Source: Lutraria lutraria | Lineage: Eukaryota; Mollusca; Bivalvia; Venerida; Mactridae | Length of the DNA stretch: 64,000 nt | Assembly (NCBI GenBank): GCA_964023205.1 | Contig: OZ026844.1 | Span: 29,869,326 to 29,933,325 of the forward strand | Direction: 5' to 3' | Part shown: positions 46,015 through 57,499 of the stretch, piece by piece | Position numbering within the stretch: the stretch's first letter is position 1 | Layout: each line of letters opens with the position of its first letter | Translations under genes and position numbers: made by a program | The notes under the pieces: generated by a model | Told to the model about the DNA's origin: nothing | The model's database searches: none | Seen by the model: only the letters and a program-made list of their open reading frames with translations

Positions 46015-46880
46015 GGAAAGGGTGAGTCGTGGTGCTTTGTCAAACCCAATAGGGATCCTTCGAATATAGATCCTCGGGGAGCTGTAATCGCAAACGTTTT
46101 CGTATACATCACGCTGAGGAGCTCTATTCGCCTACTCAACAAGAAGCTGTATTCGGAGTAGTTGTTACTTTTCCTCGGATAGAGACTCCCTATTACCTGA
46201 TACAATTCATTAAATGATGATAAATTTGCTGTTTATGGAAACACTTGACAACACGATATGTATTTTCGATGCAATAGCGATCCTCGTCCGTCCTTCCGTC
46301 TGTCTGTCTGTCATATACAAGTGATAATATTTTGGTTGTTCGGTTCATTCACTTATTGTCAAGTTTAAAGTTGTATTCTGGAACTAAGTGTATTGAAGTT
46401 CAAGAAACCTCAAGAAATCAACTTTGTGAGAACGCCAGTCTGTCTGTTTGTTTGTCTGTTTGTTGTCCGGCCTTACATTATCCTAAGGAAACTATATAAC
46501 CCCTGCTTAACCATTTTGCCAAAATTTAAGTACACAGTAAAGTAAATGATTTTCGTTGACATTTTTATATCATCGTTTTGATCAAAGTGTATGCGAGCAG
46601 TATTCGACTTTGCACATGCTATTTTACAGCTTCCCAATTTAAAGAGTGCCATTCACCGAATAGATTTACCCCGAGGAGCTGTATTCGAAAGGATCCCTAT
46701 AGGGTGTGACAGTGCTTCACACCGAGCACGATAAGAACCAGGAAAAACTATTCGAAATAAAAGTTGGAATACAATTGCCCGGTTCTCCAGTATTTTCTCC
46801 CCCCTCTCTCTGGGGCATCCCTGAAATAACCTTAGATGTTATATGGGCCTTTAAGCAACCGATAAATTTCTAGACAGGCA
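46015..46880 (+). repeat. Dispersed repeat, family F, copy 2, split by a MITE
   Basis: GGGTGAGTCGTGGTGCTTTG precedes, and CACGATAAGAACC...CCCGGTTCTCCAGTATTTTC...TGGGCCTTTAAGCAACCGAT follows, the MITE at 46044-46705. The intact order is seen at 33535-33710. Confidence 0.6.
46044..46705. mobile_element. 662-bp MITE with about 37-bp terminal inverted repeats
   Basis: The left end ACCCAATAGGGATCCTTCG...CCTCGGGGAGC and right end CCCCGAGGAGC...CGAAAGGATCCCTATAGGGT are inverted with few mismatches. The interior has CCGTCTGTCTGTCTGTC runs and extra GAGGAGCTCTATTCG-type internal inverted copies. No coding capacity. Superfamily not assigned. Confidence 0.7.
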
Positions 46881-47325
46881 AACAAAATAATTAATCATCC
46901 AGACATGTGATGTATTAGTTGTTCCCAAATTGCTGTCAAGTAAATTTAATTTTCGTTTGATAATTATTAGCATCCAATATTGTCTAGGAGAATTACTGGG
47001 AAAAGAATGCATTTTTAGTGTGCACATATTACTTATTTTGAACCCCAGTAAAACATAAATATAATGCTGAATGTGTTGGCTTGGAGTTACGGCTCCAAGC
47101 CTAAGTATTGTTTTCGGTTACGTTTGTTCCCTAGATGCTGGTAGATGCAATACAAAAGCTTGGTACAATTGCACAAAACTAGTAAGAGTCCGGCGATTGG
47201 TTGACAGCTATATATGTTAACAGTCCGGTGATTGGTTTACACTAAATGTGTGAATCGGTATCACGTGACTTGAGTCTAGGTCAATTCTACACCGCGCAGG
47301 CGTCTAGAGATTTCTTCTTTGTATG

Positions 47326-47481
47326 ACATTGTTCTCTTCTCAACACGAACGAAGTTATAAGTAATCCTAGTGTCCTGTATGCTTTATTACATGTTTCATC
47401 AATGTGTTTGTTCGACGTTAGGTTGTTAGTTAGTAAATGAATTCCGAGGCAGTGCCCTCTATTCATGCATTCTAGTACTTC
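47326..47481 (-). pseudogene. Non-LTR retrotransposon reverse-transcriptase fragment
   Basis: Minus strand: LGIHLLTNNLTSNKHIDETC followed by NKAYRTLGLL is the thumb/connection region of LINE-type RTs (pattern YLGVxxxxxLxWxxHIDxxCxKAxRTLGxL). Sequence quality decays on both sides, and no YADD catalytic block or endonuclease is present. It sits only in the left arm of the foldback structure. It is a relic, about 50 codons. Confidence 0.6.
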
Positions 47482-48637
47482 TAGCGGTGTCCTGCTAGCC
47501 TCCCCCCCCCAGTTTTTGTATTTGTCATACTTGTCAATAGTCGAAGGTCTTTGACGATGATACGTATGCATTACATTGCAGTTAATCGTCAAAGCCACTT
47601 GTTCTTTAAAATATAACAGGTAAACGACTCAAACTGAGTCGCGTTCGTTTTCCTATTTAACGCACATGTTTCCGTAAAACCTGTCACGGTACAGTACGAT
47701 GAATTATGGTAAAATCTATCAACATGACCAAAAATATACCTTCAATGGGCGAAAGGTATCGAATAGTTTGCCGGTTTTTCAGACTACCTGTTGACCTTGA
47801 AAGAGGACAATTACGTAACTAAAATGGTCAACAAGACTAAATAAAAAAGACCAATTTAGTTGTGGTATCAGAACTAACTTTTATCAGCAACAACCAGCCA
47901 AGTCTTTCTTTTTTAAAAGGAAACTTTATTTACATATTATTTGTAATGAGCAATTTCTACTGGGCAACGTGCGGGTAAATTGCCATTGGAACCTATTTGA
48001 TAAAGCCGGTATTATCATCGCGTGCGTTGCTATGGTAACTAGGCACCATGTGTGTTGACTTAAGTTAAAATAACCGTCATGGAACCGATTTGTTATTAAC
48101 TATAGAATGCAAAAAGTAGATAACGTTTTTGAAATATGATGTTCAATTAAATCAAACAAAAAGTATTAAAATGGGATAAAGTTTCATATCAGTAAAAAAT
48201 GGTCGTTTTTTTATTCTGCACACGAAATTCAAATTTAATTAATGTTTTAATGGGGCGTCTCGTGTTCTTAACGTCATACGTTTTTATTGTTGTTCGTTTT
48301 GTGCTGCCTAGCTGTTCAGATGATCAATTTATCTTCACTATCATGGAACATGTGTTAAAGAGTAACCATTTTCTTTGTTTGTTTGTTTAGTGTTGCTTTA
48401 AGGCGCATCGACAACAAATGGTCATATAGCATGCATTTAAATTAACAAAATGAAGTATGATTATTATAAGTCATGTAATAAAATAATGTATAAATTTTAA
48501 ATAAGAATGAAGTGTAACGACATGAATAGGTTTAAAATCGTACGGTGATAACAAAAGAATTGTATAATAGTTAACATAGATCAAATGAAATGTATAAAAA
48601 AGTACCACAGTCTACTGTAAACTGACCTGTAACTTCC

Positions 48638-49227
48638 TTTAAAGTCCCATTAGCTTTTTGTTATGAAAAAAATGCAAAAAAAAAACAATTGCTAATATTA
48701 TTCCAAGACAATAATTACCGACGAAACGAGCCCCTTTTCTATGAAAAACACTCATTTCGCTGTGAATTTTGCTTTTGTAAAATGGAAATATATAGAGCGC
48801 GTGACGTCACTTTATGACGTGTGCACAACATGACTGCGGGGAAAAAGCAGTGGTTCTATAAATGGTATTTTTTTCACTTTATGACGTTTGCATGTTGTTG
48901 AGAGGTTGTTTGATCTAGATAGGTTAAATCAATAGTTAAATTGTGCAGTGGGGGAAACCATTCTGTTGTTGAAGAGAAGTTGTTGCTTTTTTGCACACGG
49001 GAGGCCCTCAGGGACTGTACTATAACATGACTGCGGGGAAAAAAACAGCGGTTCTATAAATCGTATTTTTTCAATGATATTGAAAATATACGATAGACTA
49101 GTGGTCTTGGAAACAATTTTTTTGCCTTAAAGTATGCATGCACGTGAGGATAACACAGGATTCCTCTGTTATAGTACAAACAGAAACTATTACGACAGAT
49201 AAATTTATATGCTTATGGGACTTTAAA
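48638..49227. mobile_element. 590-bp MITE with TTTAAAGTCCCAT termini
   Basis: TTTAAAGTCCCAT (48638-48650) and ATGGGACTTTAAA (49215-49227) are exact inverted ends. The interior has repeated blocks CATGACTGCGGGGAAAAA...GGTTCTATAAAT at about 48829 and 49026. A second, 5'-truncated copy is at about 54000-54423. The TTTAAA ends suggest TTAA-type target preference, but this is inferred. Confidence 0.7.
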
Positions 49228-50539
49228 TAATTGATAACAGCTTCAGGTTTGACAGTTTTAAAAAGTGTGTTCATGTTTTCAACATCAAAATGTTTTGTAA
49301 GGATTGGCTGAAGGTCGATGCAGTATGCTCCTTATTTACAAATAGTTCTAAATTCATGTTTGGCTTTTTTACGTTGTAGCATCCCAGTTAAGTCATTGAA
49401 TGTTTCACAATTTGGATCTTGGGGAAATGTTACAATGTAGCATATGGGTGGGCAAGTTGTGTGTAACTATGTTACGTTTTACTCGAAAGAAACTTTCAAA
49501 CAAGTTTTAAAATGCTGAGTCTGAGATTGTTAATTAAGTCAATGTGTTTTTCGTCACGTGACTGAAAATCAATGTTTAGTGAAACATTTCATTATCTGAG
49601 GTAATCAAATTACGGCACCCCGGGGCATGTGAAAATTACTAAAAAAATAAGCGTCATAAGAGTGAAATGTAGAAAACATTAGCCCCTTGAAGTTTGTCTA
49701 GTACGTGCAAAAATCTCATACATAACTATGCAGCGTACAATGGCTCTATATAACGCGTACATGAGTATCTTTTATCTAAAGCCCACGGGCAGAACAATCA
49801 ATTCAGCGGTTAAAGTCAATTAGTCTGTCGCTTAATATGATTCCGCTCCTAACATGTCTTTACAAATTAATTTCCTCTTAAACGACGAACTCCGTCGCTT
49901 ACAAATTGGCCGACAAGATAGGAAGCCGAATAATCGATGTTCACAACTTTGAAGTGACAAATTGGGGAAATTGGCCCGATTCATGAAGTAATTATGATTT
50001 AGCCGAAATCTTGTATATTCGGATAACGAATTGACCATGTTAGAACTAGTTTAAGTTCTAATAGACTAAATGACGGGTAATTTAGGAACTGATTGTCATT
50101 GAATAAAGGTTGAGTAACCAGACTTAACCAGTCAAAACGAATACGATGTTCTATGAGAGAGGAAAAAACCCGAATACATGCTTATATACATTTATTCAAA
50201 TACCCAAATACAAATACTAGAAATGACCGTTAATTTAATGAACATTCCATTTTTGAGCGATTGTATGTAGCGTAAACAGCAATGTATGAGTTAATTCAAA
50301 AGTAGAATAAAGTTTCCTTTTAAAAAGGAAAGGCTTGGCTGGTTGTTGCTGATAAAAGTTAGTTCTGATACCATAACTAAATTGGTTCATTTTATTTCGT
50401 CTTGTTGACCATTTTAGTTATGGAATTGTCCTCTTTCAAAGTCAACAGGTAGTCTGAAACATCGGCATATTTTTCTATTTATAGATTTTCCTATAATTCA
50501 TCGTACTGTACACAAGTATTAAATTGCATCAGAGAAAGC

Positions 50540-51020
50540 GTTTCGCAAGTAAAATTATAGTAGGGGTGTATTTCATTAATTAATTAATCCTCCGCTTATT
50601 ACCTTCAGCAATTATGCTGATAATTAAACAAAGAGCTAGTAAAGTAAAAATAATTGAGACTGCGTTAATATATCTTATCTTTTCGTGCCTTAACGGTTGA
50701 TGGAACATGCCGATTTATAGTGAAACACCCCGATTTTACAATGAAATCGCAAATGTGTACATCAAGATCACGTGACAAAATTATTGGCGGCAATAGCGTT
50801 TCGCAGGTTTCATTATAGAAGGGGCTTCCTTAAATTCTCTTGAACAATCCTCCGCTAATATGTCTTTCAGTAATGATTAAAATAATTGATTTAAATATAT
50901 TGTACATAGTAACAGAAAAAAAGACAGTTTTAAAATGTGTACCTTAACGTGTAATTAATGTTAATAGAACAAACCGATCTTTAGTGAAACACCCTGATTT
51001 CATAATAGACTAGCACAGTG
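50540..51020. repeat. Diverged tandem pair, about 240-bp unit
   Basis: GCGTTTCGCAAGTAAAATTATAG...CAATCCTCCGCT...TAGTGAAACACCCCGATTT-type blocks occur twice: GCGTTTCGCA at about 50546 and 50797, and AGTGAAACACCC at about 50719 and 50982. Present only in the right arm of the foldback structure. Confidence 0.55.
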
Positions 51021-51600
51021 AAGTTGGTACACTCAAGTCATGTGATACCGATTCACACAGTAAGCGTAAACCAATCACCGGACTGTTAACATATAGCTCT
51101 CAACCAATCGCCGGACTCTTAACATTTTTGTGCACTTGTACCCAGCTTTCGCATTGCATCTACCAGCATCTAGGGAACAAACGTAACCGAAAACAATACA
51201 TAGGCTTGGAGCCGTAGCTCCAAGCCAAAAAGGACTTTCGTCATGTTCTGATGGGATCTGCTCAACATAAAGACTAACAACATGATTACATAACATCAAT
51301 TTTATTGCACATGTAAGGTTCGGTAACTGCACGATTCTGCTATTAAAGTGAATATGTTGGTGTATACACTTCTACTCTATTCATTATGATTCAATTTGTT
51401 AAAAAGGTGTTCTCTCCACGGCCAATACGTTCTATCAACATGCATTAACTACCAGACCAACTAACTGAAGCAGTTTTTGCTGATTCGATCCAAATACTGC
51501 CCGGAGTGGAACATACGGTGAACATTTATAACAAACTTCAACTTGTGTGTTTTATTGTCCTTTAAATTAAAATCTCTTTATTTCTCTTCATCAAATACAT

Positions 51601-52264
51601 AGTTCCCACGTCTACAATATCTACCTCCCTTGGCGGCCATCTTGTAAGTCTAATTTGACTAGCATTGATAGAGGATATTTATATTTTTGTCCTGATACTT
51701 CTAAATATAGAATTTTCATATGTGACAACTAACTACATTTACTTAAAGGGGCATACCCTACAACTTGGTGCAATTAGAATTAAGGCAAAATGATGATAAA
51801 TTAGAAGCTTGTAAAGAAAAAAGCCGACAAAGAAAGTTTCAGCCAAAAATTCATCCAATTAAAAATAAAATCATAAAAAATATGTATTTGTGACACATAC
51901 ATTTAGTCATGGAAATTTTTGGGTGGAAGTGATTTATTATTCATAGCTATGTTTTTTGTGGCTAGTACCTAAACAAGTCATTTTATGACCCAAGTTCTTC
52001 TTGCAATTATCCATTATATATTGTTTTACATTTACATCTAACACATTTTTACACTTTCACAGAATGTTTGTCAGTTGTAGGGTATGCCCCTTTAAACCTG
52101 ATATGCTTATGGTTTTTCCAACTTCATGATTAAGTTATATTTTGTAAATTGAGTTGTTTAATAACCACTTTTTTATTATTTTCTATTAAACACATAAGAA
52201 ATTTGACTTTCAAGATGGCCGCCAATTCAAAACAAGGGAGGTAAATATTGTAGTTGTGGGAACT
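51601..52264. mobile_element. Palindromic element containing a nested MITE
   Basis: The outer ends AGTTCCCACGTCTACAATAT...CTACCTCCCTTGGCGGCCAT (51601-51646) are inverted at 52213-52264 (ATGGCCGCC...AAGGGAGGTAAATATTGTAG...GGGAACT). The 353-bp MITE 51743-52095 is inside. The outer element alone would be about 310 bp. Confidence 0.65.
51743..52095. mobile_element. 353-bp TTAA-type MITE with perfect 22-bp inverted ends
   Basis: TTAAAGGGGCATACCCTACA (51743 onward) is exactly inverted as TGTAGGGTATGCCCCTTTAA (to 52095), 22 bp in all. TTAA forms both extremities, as in piggyBac-type insertions. The related end GGGCATACCCCTTTAA occurs at 22779-22794. Non-coding. Confidence 0.75.
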
Positions 52265-52378
52265 TTGTATTGTTCAACCGTAATTAGATGTATATTTATG
52301 GCTTTTAATGCCAATCAACATTATTTTAGACTAGACGTACTCTCAATGCACATATTCACTGAATCTACTGACAAAGTA

Positions 52379-52790
52379 TCCACAGGCTACCGGCGTGTGA
52401 AGTTCCCTCCACAGACCCTCTACTACACAGGAATTCGTTTTACCATATTTATATATTATAGAGTATAATTATACTCTATAATAATGAAAAATAACTATCA
52501 TTCCATAGGTATTATTATATAATTCCGGTTTCGTCACTGACTCATCAGGGCATTAATAATAAAATGGCGTCAAAAAAAGTTTCAAAAACAAATTTATTTT
52601 CACCATATACATGTATATAATTATAATACTCTATAATATATATACATGTATATGGTGAAACTTTTTTTTGCTTTTTTAAAACATGTTATAAACATAATAT
52701 TTGACAGTGTTTCAGAATGTAAAAAGAATTCCCGGGTAGTAGAGGGTCTGTGGGGGGGGGGGGGACCTTCACACGCCGGTAGCCTGTGCA
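52379..52790. mobile_element. Composite inverted-repeat element with poly-G and AT palindrome
   Basis: ACAGGCTACCGGCGTGTGAA...ACAGACCCTCTACTAC on the left is inverted on the right (GTAGTAGAGGGTCTGTG(G)n...TTCACACGCCGGTAGCCTGT). The right arm has expanded to a 13-G run (52752-52764). The interior has the palindrome ATTATAGAGTATAA/TTATACTCTATAAT (52455-52482), a copy of the 5069-type repeat (52480-52568), and a CACCATATACATGTATAT inverted pair. A lone end, CCACAGGCTACCGGCATGTG, is at about 25040. Confidence 0.6.
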
Positions 52791-53209
52791 AGTATCATGT
52801 TCTGAGTTAATAATTCTATCTGATTCTAAGAAAGGTAATAAACAATATGAAACAGACATAGGTCACTATACAACCTTGAGAACAGTGTCTGGTATATCGA
52901 ACAAAACATATGATCTACACCATTTGTATATAAACACATTGTCAGATTTCTGAACATTGCTTTTGCTTGAATTTATTGAGCAAAAACTGAGACTTTATAA
53001 GAAATATATTATACGATATTATACGATGAAATGACATTATTTTGTAATTGCGACAGCCAAAGGATAATATACCATTCCCAGAATGTAAAAATGTCTGTTG
53101 TGATATATCAAATCTGATTAAACATGTTAAGAGTTATTATTTTCAATATTGTTCTATAATTCTTCTATGGCATTCCTTTTGTGTAACCGTTTACAGTCAA
53201 ACAAAGGTC

Positions 53210-53350
53210 ACACTTAGGAAAGACAAAATATGGCCTTTATTCACCAGTGGCTTTTATTCGGAGGTCATTTTGGTCTAAATAATGAATGACGATTTTTAAA
53301 CAATGGCCTTTATTCACAGGGTAGCCTTTATTCGGGGGTGGCACTGGTTT
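53210..53350 (+). repeat. GGCCTTTATTC repeat, copy 1
   Basis: Internal near-repeats TGGCCTTTATTCACCAGTGG and ATGGCCTTTATTCACAGGGT...CCTTTATTCGGGGGTGG; the same arrangement recurs at 58650-58806. Non-coding; the frame at 53048-53278 is incidental. Confidence 0.6.
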
Positions 53351-53599
53351 GACATTATTTCTACTATTTTGGTTAAAATATCGTTGAATATGTAAAGCGC
53401 TATTAAAGTGCATTCCAACTTAAACGTCTTCACGAATTAATTTATTTTGATATGACCATCCTTAAAAAATATTTTGTTTGGAGTTAAGCTACATACTCAC
53501 AAAAAAAAAACAGCTTTGCCCAACCTTTTTTTTGGTCTCTTGTGTATTTTTTTCTTCAACATATAAATAGCATTTTGACAGGTAATCGGGATTCAATGT

Positions 53600-53697
53600 A
53601 AAAAATAAATTTGTAAAAAAAATATTTCCTACCTACCTTCCCACTGAAAATTCTCTGGGTAGGATTACCCCATAAATTTATTATAAGGATGGTCTTA
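53600..53697. mobile_element. TACCTACC family MITE, short diverged copy
   Basis: TTTCCTACCTACCTTCCCAC...TGAAAATTCTCTGGGTAGG with weak AT-rich inverted flanks (AATAAATTTGT / CATAAATTTATT), as in the copies at 1591 and 7308. Confidence 0.45.
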
Positions 53698-53999
53698 TTG
53701 TCGTATAATATAACGCGAGTAGTCATTAAAAGTCAAAAGAGTACATAATTTATATCTTCAATAACATCCTCTATAAAACATGGTCTTCTTACAAACGCTA
53801 ATTGATTTAACAGTTGCGTGATTCTCAGCATTTATACATATAAAAAAAATAGTAATTGAGAGGTTTATAAATACTGACTCTCTCAATTCCATAGTGAGCA
53901 TTATATTATAAGAGCTAAAACTACTAGTTACATGGAATTTAAAATATTGTCAGTCACTGGTGACTTCAATATCTCACAAATTTGGTCATCCTAATGCAA

Positions 54000-54423
54000 T
54001 ATGTATAATAACGATAACAGTGGTTCTATAAATAGTATTTTTTTGTTTTTGGTGAAACCATACGGTTTCGTTTATTTTTTTTTTTTTTTCAATTTACAAA
54101 TAAATTACATACACGAAAGTATACAGTTTGTAAAATAGTATGATAATATGAAATAGTATGATAATATGAAACTTTTTTTTTCTAAACTCATGCATATAAA
54201 TATGTACATTTCACTCAAAACTGTTAGGACAAAAATACAATCGTAAGTTATTACGATGATATTGAAAAAAATAAGATAGACGAACTACAACTAGTGGTTT
54301 TGGAAACATTTTTTCTTGCTATAATTAAAGTATGCACGTGAGGAAAACACACCGGCCTCCTCTGTTATAGGACAAACAGAAACTATTACGACCGATAAAG
54401 TTATATGCTTATGGGACTTTAAT
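54000..54423. mobile_element. Second copy of the TTTAAAGTCCCAT MITE (right part)
   Basis: ACAGTGGTTCTATAAATAGT...CTAGTGGTTTTGGAAACATT...AAGTATGCACGTGAGGA...GTTATATGCTTATGGGACTT follows the order of 49040-49227. An additional insertion with a T14 run is near 54076-54089. The left end is missing. Confidence 0.65.
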
Positions 54424-54978
54424 AGATTACGCTTTATTACAGGAAACAGACAAGCCACTAACATATGACCGAATTTCATGACATTCCTTAAGGTTTTTAC
54501 TACAATTGGGGTCAGATAAAAGTTCATTTTATTGACAAAATGTACATAAATCGTTTATAAGATAGATATAGTATCTTTTATCTCTTGGTTTAAAACACAT
54601 ATTTTAGAAAACATCGATACAAAATCGTTTTTATAGTGTTTTTTTTCTTCAAAATACATGTACCATGTGTTAGTTTACAACAATTTGTGAATACTTAATA
54701 GTTTCGGTCTTTTGCTATCTGTAGATAGTATTTGAATGATTTGAATTGCCCCGAAACACTTTATTATACATCTGCATGACCTGGTGTTTATTAACTTCGT
54801 ACAAATGGTTCTTTGATACTTACGATGGAATACAACACCAAAATAATTGAATGTGTCTTTGAAACCCTTTTTACAATGATGATAACACAATCGAATGCAT
54901 TCTATTTCTAACCATCAGTTAGTTGTATAGTATACACGATTCTGGACCATATAATTATATAATTAAAAAGCAACCACT

Positions 54979-55189
54979 TACTGTGGAATCATTAATTTTC
55001 GTTGGGTTCAATTTTCGTGGTTTTTACTAAAAAGGCTATTTCGTGGGGACATGAATTCGTGGATTTTGATTTTTGAAAAGAAATGCCTTATCTCAGCATT
55101 TGAATTCGTGGGGATTTGATTTCGTGGATGAGTCGAACCACGAAATCCACGAAATTAAATCCCCAACGAAAATTAATGATTCTACAGTA
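54979..55189. mobile_element. 211-bp MITE with 28-bp inverted ends
   Basis: TACTGTGGAATCATTAATTT...CGTTGGG (54979-55006) and CCCAACG...AAATTAATGATTCTACAGTA (55162-55189) are inverted with one mismatch. The interior holds TTCGTGG / CCACGAA motifs several times. TA at both tips would fit a Tc1/mariner-type target. The two short frames across it are incidental. Confidence 0.75.
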
Positions 55190-56393
55190 TTTATCATTAG
55201 ACACTTTGTAAAATGGAATACAGTTCAACCTCTTCAGTCTCCAGAGCGGCCCACTCATTAGTAACAACCTCTCTTTAGCAACAGAATGCTTCACTTTGAT
55301 CTTTGTAAAGCAACAACCTCTCAACAACTACATTATTTTGCTACTCTCAAAGGGTGCATTAGGAAGGTTTGCATGATATTACCATGAAAATATTCACCAG
55401 TTTTCTCACATTGTTTCTATACCATATGTCTATCATTTCTTTCACTTTTTATCACCACGTACTTTCAATTCTACTAATATCACTGCTATATGCATTTTAT
55501 GTATGTAACATTGTCATATTCACATGAACCTTTTGGCTTACTATTTGTAATGAAGATGAAATATATAAATGAATTTCATTTTCAATCAAACAATTATTGC
55601 CATGTGCTGTTGCTTTTTCTGAAGTATTCTGATTTTTTTGCGCACTAATTAATCATAAACCTGCTGGGATAATTACTTGTTCTTGGTAATTTTAGTAATT
55701 TAAGTAATGTTCTAGTAAGAAGAAAACAACGTATTTATTATAAATAATCTAAAATAAATATAGATATAAGGGTATTCTGATCAAGGATAAGAACTTGGCA
55801 TATTGAGTTTTTATTTCCGAAAGAATTATATTGATACAATGTATATGTATATTTTTACAACATGGACAAAACTGAAAAACGTTGGAGACAAATTCTAAAA
55901 TAAATATAAGAAGGGGTTGATATAACGTATATGTTTAATCATTCATATATCCGGGGGATATTAAATCAAAAGTGAGGGTAAAATTTAAGGGCATAGCCAT
56001 TTTGACTTTTTTTAAAATTTCACTCAGAAGTTGAAAAATTCATTTGGAGACACGTTACAACATGGACAATTGGGGCCTTTGATTCCTCGGGAAACATTGA
56101 TACTTTTCATAAATACCCGGGTTTTCAGCAAATACATGCGAAAATTGTTATTCCCAGGAGACATGAAATGTGGCATCTTTTGAAAATGACTCATATTCAT
56201 TGGTACAAATTTGTTTTTACAATAACTCGAAGAAATTAATTGTTACATAAAAACTCTAATACATTTACTTCTGTGTTTAAATATGGTATGATGGTATTCA
56301 GAATGTACGAAGTACGATTTTTACTGGGTTAGCCCAAGCAGTTTTTCTGTAGTTTAGTAATGCAGATAATGATGTTACGTAAGCAGTTTGATG
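55190..56393. other. AT-rich non-coding stretch
   Basis: No gene or repeat boundary recognised. Confidence 0.35.
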
Positions 56394-56476
56394 AACTGGT
56401 GTATCGTACAGTTCCATGTTGCGGTGCACCAAAGGCTTTGTACAGACTTCGCCAACAGAACAGGAACCAGTTCAAT
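56394..56476. repeat. Relative of the 25799 hairpin element
   Basis: GTTCCATGTTGCGGTGCACC and CCAAAGGCTTTGTAC are shared with the loop of the element at 25799. The ends GAACTGGT... and ...AGGAACCAGTTC are partly inverted. More diverged than the 25799 copy. Confidence 0.5.
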
Positions 56477-57139
56477 AAGCTGATAGTCATCACCAATTTA
56501 GCAAATCATAAATCAATTTATCAAACAAGATCACCGTACGAGCTGGATACTAGACCATCAACGTGAGCTTGGTTGTCTTCAAAAAGCTCATTCTCTCTCC
56601 ACCGCGTGATTTCAAGTAATTAACAAAACTTGTTACATATATGTTCTCTTGTACATGTGCTTAAGCTTTAAACGTTCAAGGAAACAAACATGTTCAAGAA
56701 GACATGATATATACTCTTATTTTGTCATGACGCCAGTGATTAATTGACTTTAAGTCGGTCCTGCCTTGGTGCTAATTGAATAAAGATCCAATGAATATCC
56801 TTCATGTGTTACTACGGTAACAAAATGGAAGCAATGCGGTTTGTCCAAACCTTAATTGACTTTCAGTCACAAACAATTACATTTGTTTATTTATGTTGAA
56901 CATGTACGGGGGAGGGGGGGGGTTGAAGTGGCAGTTGTTGCGACTGTTGACCATTTCTGGGCGGTGACCATACGTTAATGGACGTTTCACTATAATAACG
57001 TTCAATCAAAATAAGCAAGCATTCGGGGAACGGGTTAAGGCTGTTGGCGCTGTAATGTCATGTTGCACGAGAACCCGCCCCTCGGCTATGGATATAAAAA
57101 AATGAATATCGCCGACTTTGTGAAACGAACATCTTAAGG

Positions 57140-57499
57140 GGCCCATCCACGTTCAATATCGTTGTCAATAATATTGTCAATATTCGTTTTTTGACGAAAA
57201 TATTTCCGCGAGTGGGCGATATTGAAGAACTCATCAACATATTGATAAGGATCAGAAATCTCAGATAAGTATTGAAGTATTATCAATATTATTGATGTAC
57301 GTTTTATGCTCATCAATATATTGATCAATATTTTATCTAATTCCTATGAAAGTCTAGTAGAAAAGAACGAAATATTGATCGGGAGACTGATGAAAATATT
57401 GAACGTTGAGGGCTAAATGGTAGTCGTCAATAATATTGAATCAATAATATTGACAATTGAATCAATAATATTGACAATATTATTGAACGTGGATGGGCC
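57140..57499. mobile_element. 360-bp MITE rich in AATATTG palindromes
   Basis: GGCCCATCCACGTTCAATA (57140-57158) and TATTGAACGTGGATGGGCC (57481-57499) are exact inverted repeats. The interior is packed with TCAATAATATTG and TTGACAATATTATT motifs that pair with one another. TTAAGG precedes the left end. No coding capacity. Confidence 0.75.

Larger units (their letters stand above)
47083..51226. mobile_element. 4.1-kb foldback structure with terminal hairpins
   Basis: The outer arms, 47083-47276 and 51030-51226, are inverted (shared blocks CAATCACCGGACTGTTAACA, GATGCTGGTAGATGC). The inner arms, about 47688-47935 and 50308-50516, are also inverted (shared blocks ACTTTTATCAGCAACAACCA, AATGGTCAACAAGAC). 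Both extreme ends carry the palindrome GGCTTGGAGC-nnnn-GCTCCAAGCC. The left arm has an extra RT fragment; the right arm has an extra tandem pair (50540-51020). A separate MITE sits in the middle (48638-49227). No transposase is recognised. It could be a foldback-type transposon or an inverted segmental duplication. Confidence 0.6.

Noticed and set aside
47083..51226. Autonomous DNA transposon with a transposase
   Set aside because: No DDE, Rep or polymerase motifs in any frame between the arms; only an RT scrap.
51075..51332. 85-codon minus-strand frame
   Set aside because: Lies across the right arm of the foldback structure and has no motifs.
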